A stretch of 64,000 nucleotides of DNA from Martinezella multihospitum. GTDB taxonomy: Bacteria > Pseudomonadota > Alphaproteobacteria > Rhizobiales > Rhizobiaceae. The stretch covers positions 62,001 through 126,000 of the forward strand of contig NZ_FMAG01000010.1 in NCBI RefSeq assembly GCF_900094585.1. The letters run 5' to 3'. The translations under genes and the position numbers were made by a program. Shown in pieces: positions 34,126 through 42,955 of this stretch (position 1 is the first letter of the stretch; every line of letters starts with the position of its first letter). Under the pieces are notes generated by a model that saw only the letters and a list, made by a program, of their open reading frames with translations, searched no databases and had not been told where the DNA came from.

Positions 34126-34824
34126 TCAGTTCATGGAAGGATTGGCGCGATAGCGCTCACCGTAGGGATGCGTGAAGTGGGCGTTCGCCCAGATTCCAGT
34201 CTTCGTTCTCTTCGCGCGTTCCTCTGACTGCGCATATTCCGGGAATATCGCGCGGCCGGCACGATCACGGGCAGCAAACGCCAATCCCTTGGCGATAAGC
34301 ACCTGCGAGAGCGATTGTGCGTCGCCGTCTTTCACGAAAAAGCACTCGGCAAAGCGCACAGTCGGCGTGCCTGTGTTTTGCCCGAGGAAATGACACGGAA
34401 ATGCGTTGCCAGCGACCGCCTTGGCTTCGCCGAGCGTGGCGGTCAACCCGGCGAGTGAAACCATCGCGCATGTCGTCCGCAGGCCAGCGAATTCCACCTG
34501 CTCGACCGACAGACAACCTTGGACACCCACCAGTTTCACGATGGTCCCATCGGAGGCAAGAAACGCGCTCCCGCTCAGGGCGCCCTCAGGCATGATCGTT
34601 TGCAGGTCGAGCCGCTCGGCTATCGATGACGTATCGAGGATTGTTTCGGGAGGAGGGATCAGATCGCGCCCCTCTGCGTAAGCCTTCTGATAGGAGTTGA
34701 CGATTCTCGAAGCAGCATCGTCCTCCGCGGCAATCGCCAGGGCGTTCTGCGTGCATGCAATGGTGCAAAAGAGGAGGCGAATAAGCCGCCGCGCGCCGGG
34801 GTTCATGCGTGAATCCGTCATCAA
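34126..34824 (-). CDS. Exported thermonuclease-fold protein 3, degenerate
   Basis: A 232-residue exported protein, first gene of the minus-strand cluster. A signal-like segment (LIRLLFCTIACTQNALAIAA) is followed by a helix and then the same fold (FLASDGTIVKLVGVQGCLSVEQ, QSLSQVLIAKGLAFAARDRAGR, SEERAKRTKTGIWANAHF). The nuclease active-site residues are mostly replaced. Operator site 5 lies 28 bases upstream, so expression should follow conjugation. The alternative start MNPGARR is six residues in. Confidence 0.65.
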   Translation of the reverse strand: MMTDSRMNPGARRLIRLLFCTIACTQNALAIAAEDDAASRIVNSYQKAYAEGRDLIPPPETILDTSSIAERLDLQTIMPEGALSGSAFLASDGTIVKLVGVQGCLSVEQVEFAGLRTTCAMVSLAGLTATLGEAKAVAGNAFPCHFLGQNTGTPTVRFAECFFVKDGDAQSLSQVLIAKGLAFAARDRAGRAIFPEYAQSEERAKRTKTGIWANAHFTHPYGERYRANPSMN

Positions 34825-34851
34825 ATTGGCTGTCGCGAAGCATGCACAAAA

Positions 34852-34867
34852 TTATACTGCAGTGCAA
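34852..34867. promoter_or_regulatory. Conjugation-module operator, site 5
   Basis: TTATAC-TGCA-GTGCAA, an imperfect 6-4-6 palindrome between the divergent exported-protein cluster (start 34824) and the relaxase operon (start 34936). One regulator bound here could control both. This 111-base interval is also the most natural place to look for an origin of transfer, although I see no clear nick motif. Confidence 0.58.
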
Positions 34868-34935
34868 GTCTGGAAATACCGCGAGGATTGCGATATGTTT
34901 GGTCTGACACTCAAATGTGCGCACGGAGAAGGTAG

Positions 34936-35334
34936 ATGTCAGCACATCGAAAGGCCATCAGGGTCGTGACTTTTCCCGTCAGGGCAATGTGGTTTCTGGT
35001 CTTAGTCGCCAACCTTCTGGTCGTCGCGGCTGCCTGTGTGGTGATCGCCGCCTTCCTGGCCTACGGCCTTGCGCTGACGCTATCTTACCTCTTGCTACCG
35101 ACGGAATGGACGCGGGCGCTCTGGCAATGGGCGGCGGACCTTTACGAGCAGTCCCACTGGTTCAAAGGCGCGACGATCACCTTCTTCGTGCTCCTTTTCC
35201 TGCCGATCCTGAAGTTCTGGCCGGGGAGCGATCCCAAGGCAGATGCAGCCCGGGAGCGCGAAGCCAACAGGCTCAACGATGATCTGGTCGCGGCCCGCCA
35301 GCAGGCGCAGAGCCAAGCGAATCTTCGAGGCTGA
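34936..35334 (+). CDS. Small membrane protein leading the relaxase operon
   Basis: A 132-residue protein with two to three membrane helices (VRAMWFLVLVANLLVVAAACVVIAAFLAYGLALTLSYLLL, ATITFFVLLFLPILKFW) and a cytosolic helical tail rich in Glu, Arg and Gln. No family recognised. It starts about 70 bases after operator site 5 and is followed seven bases later by parA. A role in anchoring the ParA/relaxosome complex at the membrane is an inference from operon position. Confidence 0.72.
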   Translation: MSAHRKAIRVVTFPVRAMWFLVLVANLLVVAAACVVIAAFLAYGLALTLSYLLLPTEWTRALWQWAADLYEQSHWFKGATITFFVLLFLPILKFWPGSDPKADAAREREANRLNDDLVAARQQAQSQANLRG

Positions 35335-35341
35335 GGGCTCC

Positions 35342-36091
35342 ATGACAGGAAAACCACTTTCGCTCGCGATCTCGACCTTCAAGGGTGGCGCCGGCAAATC
35401 AACCTTGAACGTCAATCTTGCAGCCGAGTTCGCCCAGCAGGGCCACCGGACACTGCTCATCGATTGCGACGAGCAGGAATCGTCGACGCGGTGGTACAAT
35501 GTCTCCATGAAACGGGGATTGCTCCCCACCGACGGCACGCTGCTGCATCTGCGGGTCGCGCCGGATGACCGGTTTGCAGATCGCCTCGCGGAGGCACCTG
35601 CGGCGGATATCCGAATCTACGATGTCGGCGGATACGTTCACCAGCGGGCGATCGAGGTCTATCACGAATGCGATGCAGTCCTCATTCCTGTCATACCCGA
35701 ACCGACTGCCGCGACTTCAGCCATCAAGGTGGCGACGATCCTCAAGGAGATTTCCAGGAAGCGGGTGCAGGGTCCAATTCCATATGCGGCGATCTGGAAC
35801 TACGTGGACATGATCGCCCTTAAGCACAATCGCTCCCTTCCGGAAGTCCATGCTATCCTGACGAGCGGCCGAATTCCGATGGTCGACACGGTCATCCGGA
35901 AGAGTAATCATTTCAGCGATGTCGGTGCCGGCTTCGGGTCGCTCTATTCCAAGCTCGCCAGCATCGAGAGCAATCCGGCGCTGACGCCGTCGGCCAAGCG
36001 GCGCGCCTCAGAAAGCGTGCTTGACGCGATAGATCTCGTAAAAAAAATCAATAACGAATTCATCGGCCTTCTGCAGGCGGAGGCTGCCTGA
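35342..36091 (+). CDS. ParA/VirC1-like ATPase of the relaxase operon
   Basis: A 249-residue P-loop ATPase. The deviant Walker A motif FKGGAGKST lies near residue 13, with LLIDCDEQESSTRW after it (Walker A'/B region). The protein fits the ParA/MinD/VirC1 superfamily. There is no ParB partner; instead a ribbon-helix-helix-like protein and the relaxase follow. This parallels VirC1 of Ti plasmids, which brings the transfer intermediate to the pole, so a conjugation rather than segregation role is favoured. The start at 35342 follows GAGGCTGAGG. Confidence 0.85.
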   Translation: MTGKPLSLAISTFKGGAGKSTLNVNLAAEFAQQGHRTLLIDCDEQESSTRWYNVSMKRGLLPTDGTLLHLRVAPDDRFADRLAEAPAADIRIYDVGGYVHQRAIEVYHECDAVLIPVIPEPTAATSAIKVATILKEISRKRVQGPIPYAAIWNYVDMIALKHNRSLPEVHAILTSGRIPMVDTVIRKSNHFSDVGAGFGSLYSKLASIESNPALTPSAKRRASESVLDAIDLVKKINNEFIGLLQAEAA

Positions 36092-36096
36092 GCGCG

Positions 36097-36495
36097 ATGT
36101 CGAGGGAAAGAACGCCGGCTGGCAATATTCTCGCCCTTGCCCGATCGAGAGAGGATCAGGCGAGGGACGTGGAGGAGGATGCGACCTCCTACATGCCCAC
36201 AAGCCTCGATCTCAACAAGCTCATGCCGGAGGATCCTCCTCAGGCGCAGGAGCCGAGCGTCGATAGGGAAACGAGGTCAAAGCTCCGCCGTCCTCCGGCC
36301 AAAAGCGAAATTCCAGAAGAGCAGCCGATAGAAGCCGATGTAATTACGGGATCCATGAAGAGGAAACGTATTTCCCTCTACCTCGACGATGACGTGCTGA
36401 CGAAGATTTTCCGCGTATCGCTGGAACGACATGAGCAGCTCTCATCGGCGACCCACAGACTGATCCTCGAAGCGCTGAAGGCGAGGGGGCTGTAG
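36097..36495 (+). CDS. Ribbon-helix-helix-like DNA-binding partner of ParA
   Basis: A 132-residue protein. The first 85 residues are charged and probably disordered; the C-terminal 45 (KRKRISLYLDDDVLTKIFRVSLERHEQLSSATHRLILEALKARGL) have the strand-helix-helix pattern of RHH proteins. It starts five bases after parA. By position it corresponds to VirC2-type or other relaxosome accessory proteins that bind oriT. DNA binding is inferred from fold pattern only. Confidence 0.72.
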   Translation: MSRERTPAGNILALARSREDQARDVEEDATSYMPTSLDLNKLMPEDPPQAQEPSVDRETRSKLRRPPAKSEIPEEQPIEADVITGSMKRKRISLYLDDDVLTKIFRVSLERHEQLSSATHRLILEALKARGL

Positions 36496-36499
36496 GCAG

Positions 36500-36892
36500 A
36501 TGCGCGAACCGGCCGTCATGTTCCGTTTACCGGCCCATGTCCTCGGCAATATGGAGCTGCTTGCCGGCCGGCTCGATATTTCCGTCAATCTTGTCGCAAA
36601 GCTCATCGTCACCAGAGAGATTATGCATATACCTGCGATCCTCGAAGAGCACGAACGGCAGCTGGCAAACATGCACCAGTTCCTCCGCGAGCTCGCCTTT
36701 CGCAACGAGGAGTTTCTGTCGGAAGAGCGCGACCAAGCCATCCTCGCCGCCGCCATCATGACCAAGCTGGGCGAGGTGATGGCCGCCGTGGATTCGATCC
36801 GCGATGCAGCCTTTGTGAGACCATCCACATTTATCGCCGACCTGATCAGGAAACACGATGAACGACCTCTCCAGAAGTCGCTCGGGGTCTAG
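36500..36892 (+). CDS. Probable relaxosome accessory protein
   Basis: A 130-residue helical protein, four bases after the RHH-like gene and overlapping the relaxase by 35 bases. The N-terminus (MFRLPAHVLGNMELLAGRLDISVNLVAKLIV) could be a small DNA-binding unit of the MobC or RHH class; the rest is amphipathic helix (HERQLANMHQFLRELAFRNEEFLSEERDQAI). The tight coupling to the relaxase supports a relaxosome role. No specific family was recognised. Confidence 0.62.
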   Translation: MREPAVMFRLPAHVLGNMELLAGRLDISVNLVAKLIVTREIMHIPAILEEHERQLANMHQFLRELAFRNEEFLSEERDQAILAAAIMTKLGEVMAAVDSIRDAAFVRPSTFIADLIRKHDERPLQKSLGV

Positions 36893-38876
36893 GCCTGAAG
36901 GCCGCAGACTACCGAGCTATTTCGAGCTCATCGAGGATGAGCTTCGACGCCGCGGCGGCGGTGGCGGTGGAACGAAAAAGGCGCCGGTGAGGGCAAAGGT
37001 GGGGGTCCCCTCGCTTGGGCGGAACGCCGGCGCGGCGACAGCCTTAAGTCGGGCGAGTGGCAATAACGCCGTCGTCGTCAAGGTGTTGTCGTATGGAGCA
37101 GGTGCGGCCTCGGCTCGCAACGTGCTTGCCTATCAAAGCAAGGAGGAAAAGGCACACGATCAGGATGGCCGTGAGGTCACCGATCTTAGCGAAGAAGTCC
37201 GATCCTGGGAGCGGGAGTTCGGAAACAGGAAAGGAAGCAAGGACGTTTTACGGTTGACCTATGAGCTGGAGAGTACCGACCGGGAACACGTTGCCCGCGC
37301 ATTGAGCTCGCTTGCGTCCGACGGGTTCCGCGAGGTTGGTGATTCCGATCGGACCTACGCGTTCAGCGTTAGCGAGGGCGTAAAGGGACAAACCCGTCTG
37401 AACCTGGCGTTGGTGATCGCGCACGAGAAGAGGGACCGATCCGATCGGGGGAGCCAGAATCGCATAGCCGCCGAAATGGATGACGTGCACGCGATCGATG
37501 CGCGTGTGGACAGAGCATTGCGGATGGAAGGAGTGGCGCCAGTCTCGCGCTATCCGGTGGAGTTTTCGAGCGGTCCGAAGGGGCTGGCCGCGACGCTCCA
37601 TGCGATGCAGCGGCAAGGCGCGGAGGTCACGCTTTCGACGAAGGCCCAAATCGAGGAGCGCCCGGGCAGGAGCGGCCGCTACTATCAAGCCACCGACCGA
37701 CGCGAGGTGACGACAAGCGATCATAAGCAGCTTACAGTCGAGGGTAAGATTGTCGGTGCGCTGATGCAGACCCGGCAGCCGCGCGATTTCATGCATCTGT
37801 TGTTGTCAGGCCCAGCCAATGTCGATCGTGATCGGTTTATCCTGGCGGGTCGTGACTTTCTAAAGGAGCAGTTCTCCGGCCACCGATATGCTTATGCTGT
37901 CCACAATCGCAACGACCTCGAGAAGCATCCGCATCTGCACGTGATCGTCGCGCTGCGCAATGCCAGCGGCAAGATGCTCAACCCCAATATCCGCGATTTC
38001 ACCGAGTGGCGCACCCGCTTCGCCGAAAAGGCGCGGGAGCGCGGAATAACGATTGATCGTCAAAAGCGTGTCGAGCGTGCTGGTCCACCGCCCATCAAAC
38101 GATGGGAATGGGAGATGTTTCACCGCATGGGTGCGAGAGCACCGACTAATGTTGTCGACAAGGTGATCTCCAAGCTTCGCGATACGCCCACCGCGCCGAA
38201 GCTGGAAGACGCGAGGAAACGGTTTGATCAGACCCGACACTCAGTTCGGCGCGTCATCCAAATGCTGGAAGGCATTGCTAAGGACCGAAGTGCGCCGAGC
38301 ACGGCGCGGGAACTGAGCCATGATCTGTCGCTCGGCCTGCAGCGCGAATACCGTCGGTTGGAAGTAGCCGTGCGCGACGGACATGATCCCACCAGAATAA
38401 AAGGAGAAGAACACATGCTGCGATCCACACCCATCAGCGCCGCTCAGGCGAAAGCGGCGAAGGAGACGCTAGCCACCACAGCCCTCAGCGTTGCGGCAAA
38501 GATTGTCAATCCCACCGATCGGCTGCTCTTCGAGCAAGCGACCAATGTCATCGGCAAGGTCGTCGGGCTGCAGCTCGACTCTCGTGTAACCAAGATTCGA
38601 GATCGCGCCGAGGTCGGCAAGGCGAAACGCTCTTCGGATAGCTTGGGAACGAAGTCGGCGACTGGTCGCGACCACGTTGCGGAGCAGGGACTCGATAACA
38701 AGACTTCGAGCAACCGTACCGTCGATCAATCCCGCATAGCACGCTCAAATGCCGACCACGACAGCTCTGAGAAAAATCGCACGGAACGCCAAGGTAATCA
38801 ACGGCGTGACCGCGATCAGTCAAAATCGATCAAACTTCGCCCACCACAGTATAAGGATCGGGATCGAAGCCGGTAG
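36858..38876 (+). CDS. MOBP-type relaxase
   Basis: A 672-residue conjugative relaxase. A basic, glycine-rich N-terminus is followed by VVKVLSYGAGAASARNVLAYQSKEEK (possible catalytic Tyr). The metal-binding histidine cluster EKHPHLHVIVALRN lies near residue 355, the typical motif III of MOBP relaxases. The C-terminal half is helical and basic, ending in a charged tail that may act as secretion signal. It nicks oriT and leads the strand through the VirD4/VirB channel. Its large spacer between motif I and the histidines resembles divergent rhizobial relaxases (group IV plasmids). Confidence 0.82.
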   Translation: MNDLSRSRSGSRPEGRRLPSYFELIEDELRRRGGGGGGTKKAPVRAKVGVPSLGRNAGAATALSRASGNNAVVVKVLSYGAGAASARNVLAYQSKEEKAHDQDGREVTDLSEEVRSWEREFGNRKGSKDVLRLTYELESTDREHVARALSSLASDGFREVGDSDRTYAFSVSEGVKGQTRLNLALVIAHEKRDRSDRGSQNRIAAEMDDVHAIDARVDRALRMEGVAPVSRYPVEFSSGPKGLAATLHAMQRQGAEVTLSTKAQIEERPGRSGRYYQATDRREVTTSDHKQLTVEGKIVGALMQTRQPRDFMHLLLSGPANVDRDRFILAGRDFLKEQFSGHRYAYAVHNRNDLEKHPHLHVIVALRNASGKMLNPNIRDFTEWRTRFAEKARERGITIDRQKRVERAGPPPIKRWEWEMFHRMGARAPTNVVDKVISKLRDTPTAPKLEDARKRFDQTRHSVRRVIQMLEGIAKDRSAPSTARELSHDLSLGLQREYRRLEVAVRDGHDPTRIKGEEHMLRSTPISAAQAKAAKETLATTALSVAAKIVNPTDRLLFEQATNVIGKVVGLQLDSRVTKIRDRAEVGKAKRSSDSLGTKSATGRDHVAEQGLDNKTSSNRTVDQSRIARSNADHDSSEKNRTERQGNQRRDRDQSKSIKLRPPQYKDRDRSR

Positions 38877-38941
38877 CTGAGTGGCCTGCTTGAGCAAGGC
38901 CGCTTTTGTAGAACTAGCCCTGATTGCCGAAAAAAAAGGAA

Positions 38942-39538
38942 TTACGGCAGTTTCAAAACATGCTTGATCGTCGTCTTAAGCCAGACCATTGTGGCCTGGG
39001 TATCAATGACGGAGGTGCCAACGGCATTTGATCCTGGATAAAGAATTTCCGTGAAAGAAGGCGTCTTTTTGCTAAAGCGAGAGAAATTTCCTTTGCGCAC
39101 CACGACCGTCATCGTCGGATCGACTTCATACCATTCAGTCAGCTTCAATATCACGTCGAGGTCAGAGGTCGCGGGCCAGTGCCGGCTTTGACCTTGGCTC
39201 GGTGAATGGATCGCCTCCATCCAGAAGTCGGGTACGGCGCCCGAGACCTTCAGAAGATCGTCGAGCAACCTCGTAAGCGTTGCATTATCAATGCGCATGC
39301 CACGATCGAATGGGGAAACCGTATGGTACGAAATGAACCCGAAGCGGACGTGGAGGTTGCGCATGTCCTGAAGCATCGCCAGGAATTTAGTGTCGATATC
39401 TCCCAGCGTCTGGTCTCCAAACTCCGGCCTGTGCCGTAGCAGGATGCCATCACGCTCAAAAATGACTAAGCCAACTGAACCCTCTCGTCTTTGAATGCCG
39501 TGAACGTCGAGTATGTCAGTCTCCATATCTGCTCTCAT
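38942..39538 (-). CDS. HAD-like protein, degenerate
   Basis: A 198-residue protein; start at 39538 (MRADMETD) follows GAAGGA, the upstream start in the same frame has no ribosome binding site. The sequence SVGLVIFERDGILLRHRPEFG resembles the DxDGT motif I of HisB/GmhB HAD phosphatases with the first Asp changed to Glu, and FISYHTVSP is in the position of motif II. Loss of the nucleophile suggests non-phosphatase function. It is convergent with the relaxase gene. The family assignment is tentative. Confidence 0.5.
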   Translation of the reverse strand: MRADMETDILDVHGIQRREGSVGLVIFERDGILLRHRPEFGDQTLGDIDTKFLAMLQDMRNLHVRFGFISYHTVSPFDRGMRIDNATLTRLLDDLLKVSGAVPDFWMEAIHSPSQGQSRHWPATSDLDVILKLTEWYEVDPTMTVVVRKGNFSRFSKKTPSFTEILYPGSNAVGTSVIDTQATMVWLKTTIKHVLKLP

Positions 39539-39937
39539 ACCGGCTTTGCTTCCTTCAAATGCTGTAATCCGCAGTCGGTGGCCGTGGAACATTGGGTAAG
39601 TTCGAACCGCGACTGAGTTGCGAGACGCCTTCCAGTTTTTGATAATTGATAAAAACGACGATTACCGCAGATTGCGCGATATGATGCGAAACCAACCGAA
39701 ACGAAACGAAACGGCGCCGACAAGTCCTTGTTTATATTTTGAATTTTTGTTGAGATGGCTCGGGGCGCGTACCGTAGCAGGGAACGTCGATTTCCTTTTT
39801 GGGGCCTCGAGTCAGACCTCTCCACTGAAATTGGCTCTGGGCTTGGGCAAGAAAGGCTGCGGGTAAGCGACCCTCCAAAAGGTTCGACGGGTCGCTAAAT
39901 CCAACCGGCTCATTCGTGGGCGTCTGGACGTCTCAAT
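39539..39937. other. Intergenic stretch, no gene seen
   Basis: About 400 bases between two minus-strand genes. AT content rises locally (39640-39760). I see no supported gene, hairpin or repeat; part is likely the promoter of the HAD-like gene. Confidence 0.4.
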
Positions 39938-40969
39938 CTATGACGTAGCAACGCCATTTTGGGCATCTGCGCGCGAAAGAAAACGCTTCAGGCTCCAACC
40001 TGCCAAGAAAATGTACGGGGGCATCGCGAGCGAATAGTGACCGCAGTTCAGCTTCAGAACGCTCGGCTTGGCTCCTGCTTGTTGCAGTTTTCGGATGAAG
40101 CTTTGCGTTAGCGCGGGCAACACTACTTTGTCTCTAGTTGCGAATACCACTTGAAGCGCGAGTTCGGGCCGTGCCAATTTATGCGCGAAATTCTCCAAAT
40201 TCAGCGGACCCCATGCCCTCCGCAGATCCGTGAGTCCAATGGCCGGTTCTAAGCTCTCGCGGATCGAGCGCGTCGCGCGTCCCGTCCAAACCATGTCTGC
40301 AAGACTTCCAGCCGTCAAAAACAGCGAAGCCTTCGATACGGCCGGTTCATGCGCTGCGATCAGACCCGCCACCCACGAGCCAAGACTCATGCCAAGAACC
40401 GAGACCTCTCGGTAACCTTCGCTCTTCAGCCACCGGACGAGCTTTCGCCCATCCCATACGGCCTGCCTCACCGATTGGATCGTGCGGCCGAGATTTGAAC
40501 TGAGCATATAATCGGCGTACAGCGCGCCGGGTCGACTCCGTTCGAAGTGATAGGGCATAGCAATCTCCACGACCGTGATGCCACGTTTCGAGAAGAATCC
40601 GGCGATCTGGCGTTGTCGGGCGCTGGCATTCCAATGATGGAAAATCACCAGAACCTGATCGCGCGAGCCGCTTTCGGTGAGTTTTGCCCAAACGGTGTTG
40701 TTCTCGTCCACGTCGGTGGCGATCTCCGAAGGAAACGTGAGCCACCCGTCGTGCCTTTCAAAGCCTTTGGCCTTACGCCCGGGCTCGTCGTAAAAGCCTA
40801 GATCGGACACAGCGTGGTCCGCAAGAACACAAAACTCCTCGAGAGAGTTTGCCCTCTCCGCGTCGGGGAAGGCGCGGCCGGCGTCGAGGATGAATTCCGT
40901 CGCTTTCTTCACTTCTTCACCGCGTTGGGCTCGACGTTCGTCCCAACGATCCAGCCACCTATGATACAC
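39938..40969 (-). CDS. Alpha/beta hydrolase resembling RcgR family
   Basis: A 343-residue protein. I favour the GTG at 40969, which overlaps the upstream stop and has GGAGA before it; the first ATG gives a longer, unlikely N-terminus. The hydrolase core shows VLVIFHHWNAS, the nucleophile elbow GMSLGS, and a C-terminal CGHYS histidine. It resembles the RcgR family, which is annotated as putative quorum lactone hydrolase on rhizobial plasmids. The tight overlap with the membrane gene upstream supports a joint function. Lactone hydrolysis is inferred. Confidence 0.65.
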   Translation of the reverse strand: MYHRWLDRWDERRAQRGEEVKKATEFILDAGRAFPDAERANSLEEFCVLADHAVSDLGFYDEPGRKAKGFERHDGWLTFPSEIATDVDENNTVWAKLTESGSRDQVLVIFHHWNASARQRQIAGFFSKRGITVVEIAMPYHFERSRPGALYADYMLSSNLGRTIQSVRQAVWDGRKLVRWLKSEGYREVSVLGMSLGSWVAGLIAAHEPAVSKASLFLTAGSLADMVWTGRATRSIRESLEPAIGLTDLRRAWGPLNLENFAHKLARPELALQVVFATRDKVVLPALTQSFIRKLQQAGAKPSVLKLNCGHYSLAMPPYIFLAGWSLKRFLSRADAQNGVATS

Positions 40970-42566
40970 TCTGATTGCTCTCCGATTTGCGCGATCGCAG
41001 CAGCGCGAACTCTGGATCAAAGAGTCCATATGTCGCGACCAGCACTCCCGCGATGAGAATGATTGAAAAGCCGTCAAAGGCATCGATCAATAAATAAGTG
41101 GCGAAGAGCAGGCCCACGACCGCCGACATCTTCCACAAAGCCTCACGAAATCGCAATCCGACATTTAGGCGGATGGAACCGTAAAGAAAAACGACACAGG
41201 CCGAAATTGCCACAAGGAGACTACTGTAATGGGTTGGCATCCTATAGCCGAAGCTGTTGGCGGCATGATGGTCACGATAAACCACCGAAACGCAATCGTG
41301 GAAGAACCAGGTTACGATATCCTGTTCGTTCGAGGTCAGGTAGGAGCTCTGAACCTTCATACAAATGGCAACAAAAACACCAACTATGGTGCACCGGAAT
41401 ATGCCCCGCATTACCCTCATGCGGATTTCGCCGCCCTCACGACGATGTTCGCCCTCAAGCCTCCGCATCAATGCTTCTTCGATGCTCCAGAAATCGTGGA
41501 TGATCGTGTGGAGCAAAATGAGACCTGCGAAAAACAGATAGAAGCAGACGCACATGTATAGGTATGCTAGCCCGGTGAAAACGATCTCCACTGGCACTGA
41601 TATAAGGTCGGGTTGCACGATGGCTATCGTGCCCCAACTTGTCGCGTAGTCATCACTGCCTTCCATCAGCGGGATCAAACACACGCCAATCCACTGGAAA
41701 ACACCGGCAAAGAGCACGCAAATTACGAAAACTGCCCAGTAGCTATGAGAATACGCCTCAATGTTTCGCGTCCAGCGGGCGTTGATTTCAAACCGGTCGG
41801 CCTGTGAAAGCAGCCTGAAGCGCCCATCCCGCTTCCAAAAAAGCAGCAGCTCGATCACAAGCCAAAAAAATAGTGGTAAGAGTATCATGAACAGGAGCGT
41901 CCAGTTCGGCGCCCACAAGAAGCCGACCTGCTTCAGGATCCCATCGGGTCGACGATATGTGACGCTGTGGATTCCCACGATATACGACAAAAATCCGAGG
42001 GCAGAGGCGCCCGCGAATGTGGACGCGGGGAGGTTCAAGGGAGATCCGCTGCTAAAAAGCAACTCGGATCGATTAGCCAAGCTGAAGCCCTTCTTTGGCG
42101 GAACGACATCGCCTTCTTGTGCCAAGTCTTCCGCAAGCTGCATTTGAATTTGCCCGGTCACCGGGCCCGGATTATCTGGTGCCGCTGCAGCAGAAGTCGC
42201 TTTCTTTGAATCTCGTCTCTTTGCAGTGAGGCGAGCTTGAGCCGCGCTAAGCTCCAGGAGCCATTCGCTCGTCGCTTCCCTATCATCGCAGCCGAAGATC
42301 CGAGCCAACCAGTTGATATTGGAAGGGCTGATCCCCTTGTCGTTCTCTTGAAACCATAGTTGGACCGTGCGTAAATCGACTCCGGCCCGATTGGAGTCGA
42401 TCTGCGTAATCGCCTCCGCCAGGAGCTCCGGAGTCCATGGTCCCTGTGGAAAGCCATCAATGCCAACCGGACGACCCGCACCCACAGCAGCTAACTGCTT
42501 AAACAATTCTTTGAAGTCGCTGCCGTCCTTGGGCGGGGCGACAAAAATCTTCCCGTTCTTTTCCAA
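40959..42566 (-). CDS. Polytopic membrane protein resembling RcgA family
   Basis: A 535-residue protein. The N-terminal 150 residues are soluble and contain an HTH-like segment (DLRTVQLWFQENDKGISPSNINWLARIFGCDD). Six to eight hydrophobic helices follow from about residue 180 (for example LLFMILLPLFFWLVIELLLFW, WAVFVICVLFAGVFQWIGVC). It resembles the RcgA family of putative transporters that pair with RcgR hydrolases near rhizobial conjugation genes. A role in handling signal molecules is an inference. It overlaps the hydrolase by 11 bases. Confidence 0.62.
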   Translation of the reverse strand: MEKNGKIFVAPPKDGSDFKELFKQLAAVGAGRPVGIDGFPQGPWTPELLAEAITQIDSNRAGVDLRTVQLWFQENDKGISPSNINWLARIFGCDDREATSEWLLELSAAQARLTAKRRDSKKATSAAAAPDNPGPVTGQIQMQLAEDLAQEGDVVPPKKGFSLANRSELLFSSGSPLNLPASTFAGASALGFLSYIVGIHSVTYRRPDGILKQVGFLWAPNWTLLFMILLPLFFWLVIELLLFWKRDGRFRLLSQADRFEINARWTRNIEAYSHSYWAVFVICVLFAGVFQWIGVCLIPLMEGSDDYATSWGTIAIVQPDLISVPVEIVFTGLAYLYMCVCFYLFFAGLILLHTIIHDFWSIEEALMRRLEGEHRREGGEIRMRVMRGIFRCTIVGVFVAICMKVQSSYLTSNEQDIVTWFFHDCVSVVYRDHHAANSFGYRMPTHYSSLLVAISACVVFLYGSIRLNVGLRFREALWKMSAVVGLLFATYLLIDAFDGFSIILIAGVLVATYGLFDPEFALLRSRKSESNQSVS

Positions 42567-42955
42567 TGGTTCAGACGCTCAAATGTGTTCAGTTTTCCCA
42601 TACGCGCGGCGGGCCCCCCGCCAATGTGAAGTCCTTCCGATCGATGCAGTGGAGTCCCTTCTCGTCTTCATCCGAGCCATGGCGAAACTGCCACAGAACG
42701 ATGGTTAGTCTCCGCGTCCGTCAGGCCGGCGTCTGCGATGCTTCCTGACAACCTTATAGACGGAAAATGTCCGCGCGAAAAGAAAAAAACAGCTCTTGCG
42801 TGTGGCGAAATGCGCGGAAAGTCTGACGCAAAAATGGCAAGAAAATTCTGATTAAAGAGTAGCTTACGGCGCAAACGGAATTCCGCTTCGCTGGGCCATA
42901 AGCGAATCGGTATTCAATCTAAGATTGAAATCGCATAATGCGATTTATGGAACGT
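42567..42955. other. Intergenic stretch, promoter region
   Basis: 389 bases without a supported gene between the RcgA-like start and the 3' end of the ArsR gene. It becomes AT-rich at 42770-42950, which suits a promoter for the minus-strand membrane/hydrolase operon. No repeat or operator was recognised. Confidence 0.4.

Noticed and set aside
40970..41083. Upstream ATG of the alpha/beta hydrolase
   Set aside because: It would overlap the membrane-protein gene by over 100 bases; the overlapping GTG at 40969 has a good ribosome binding site.
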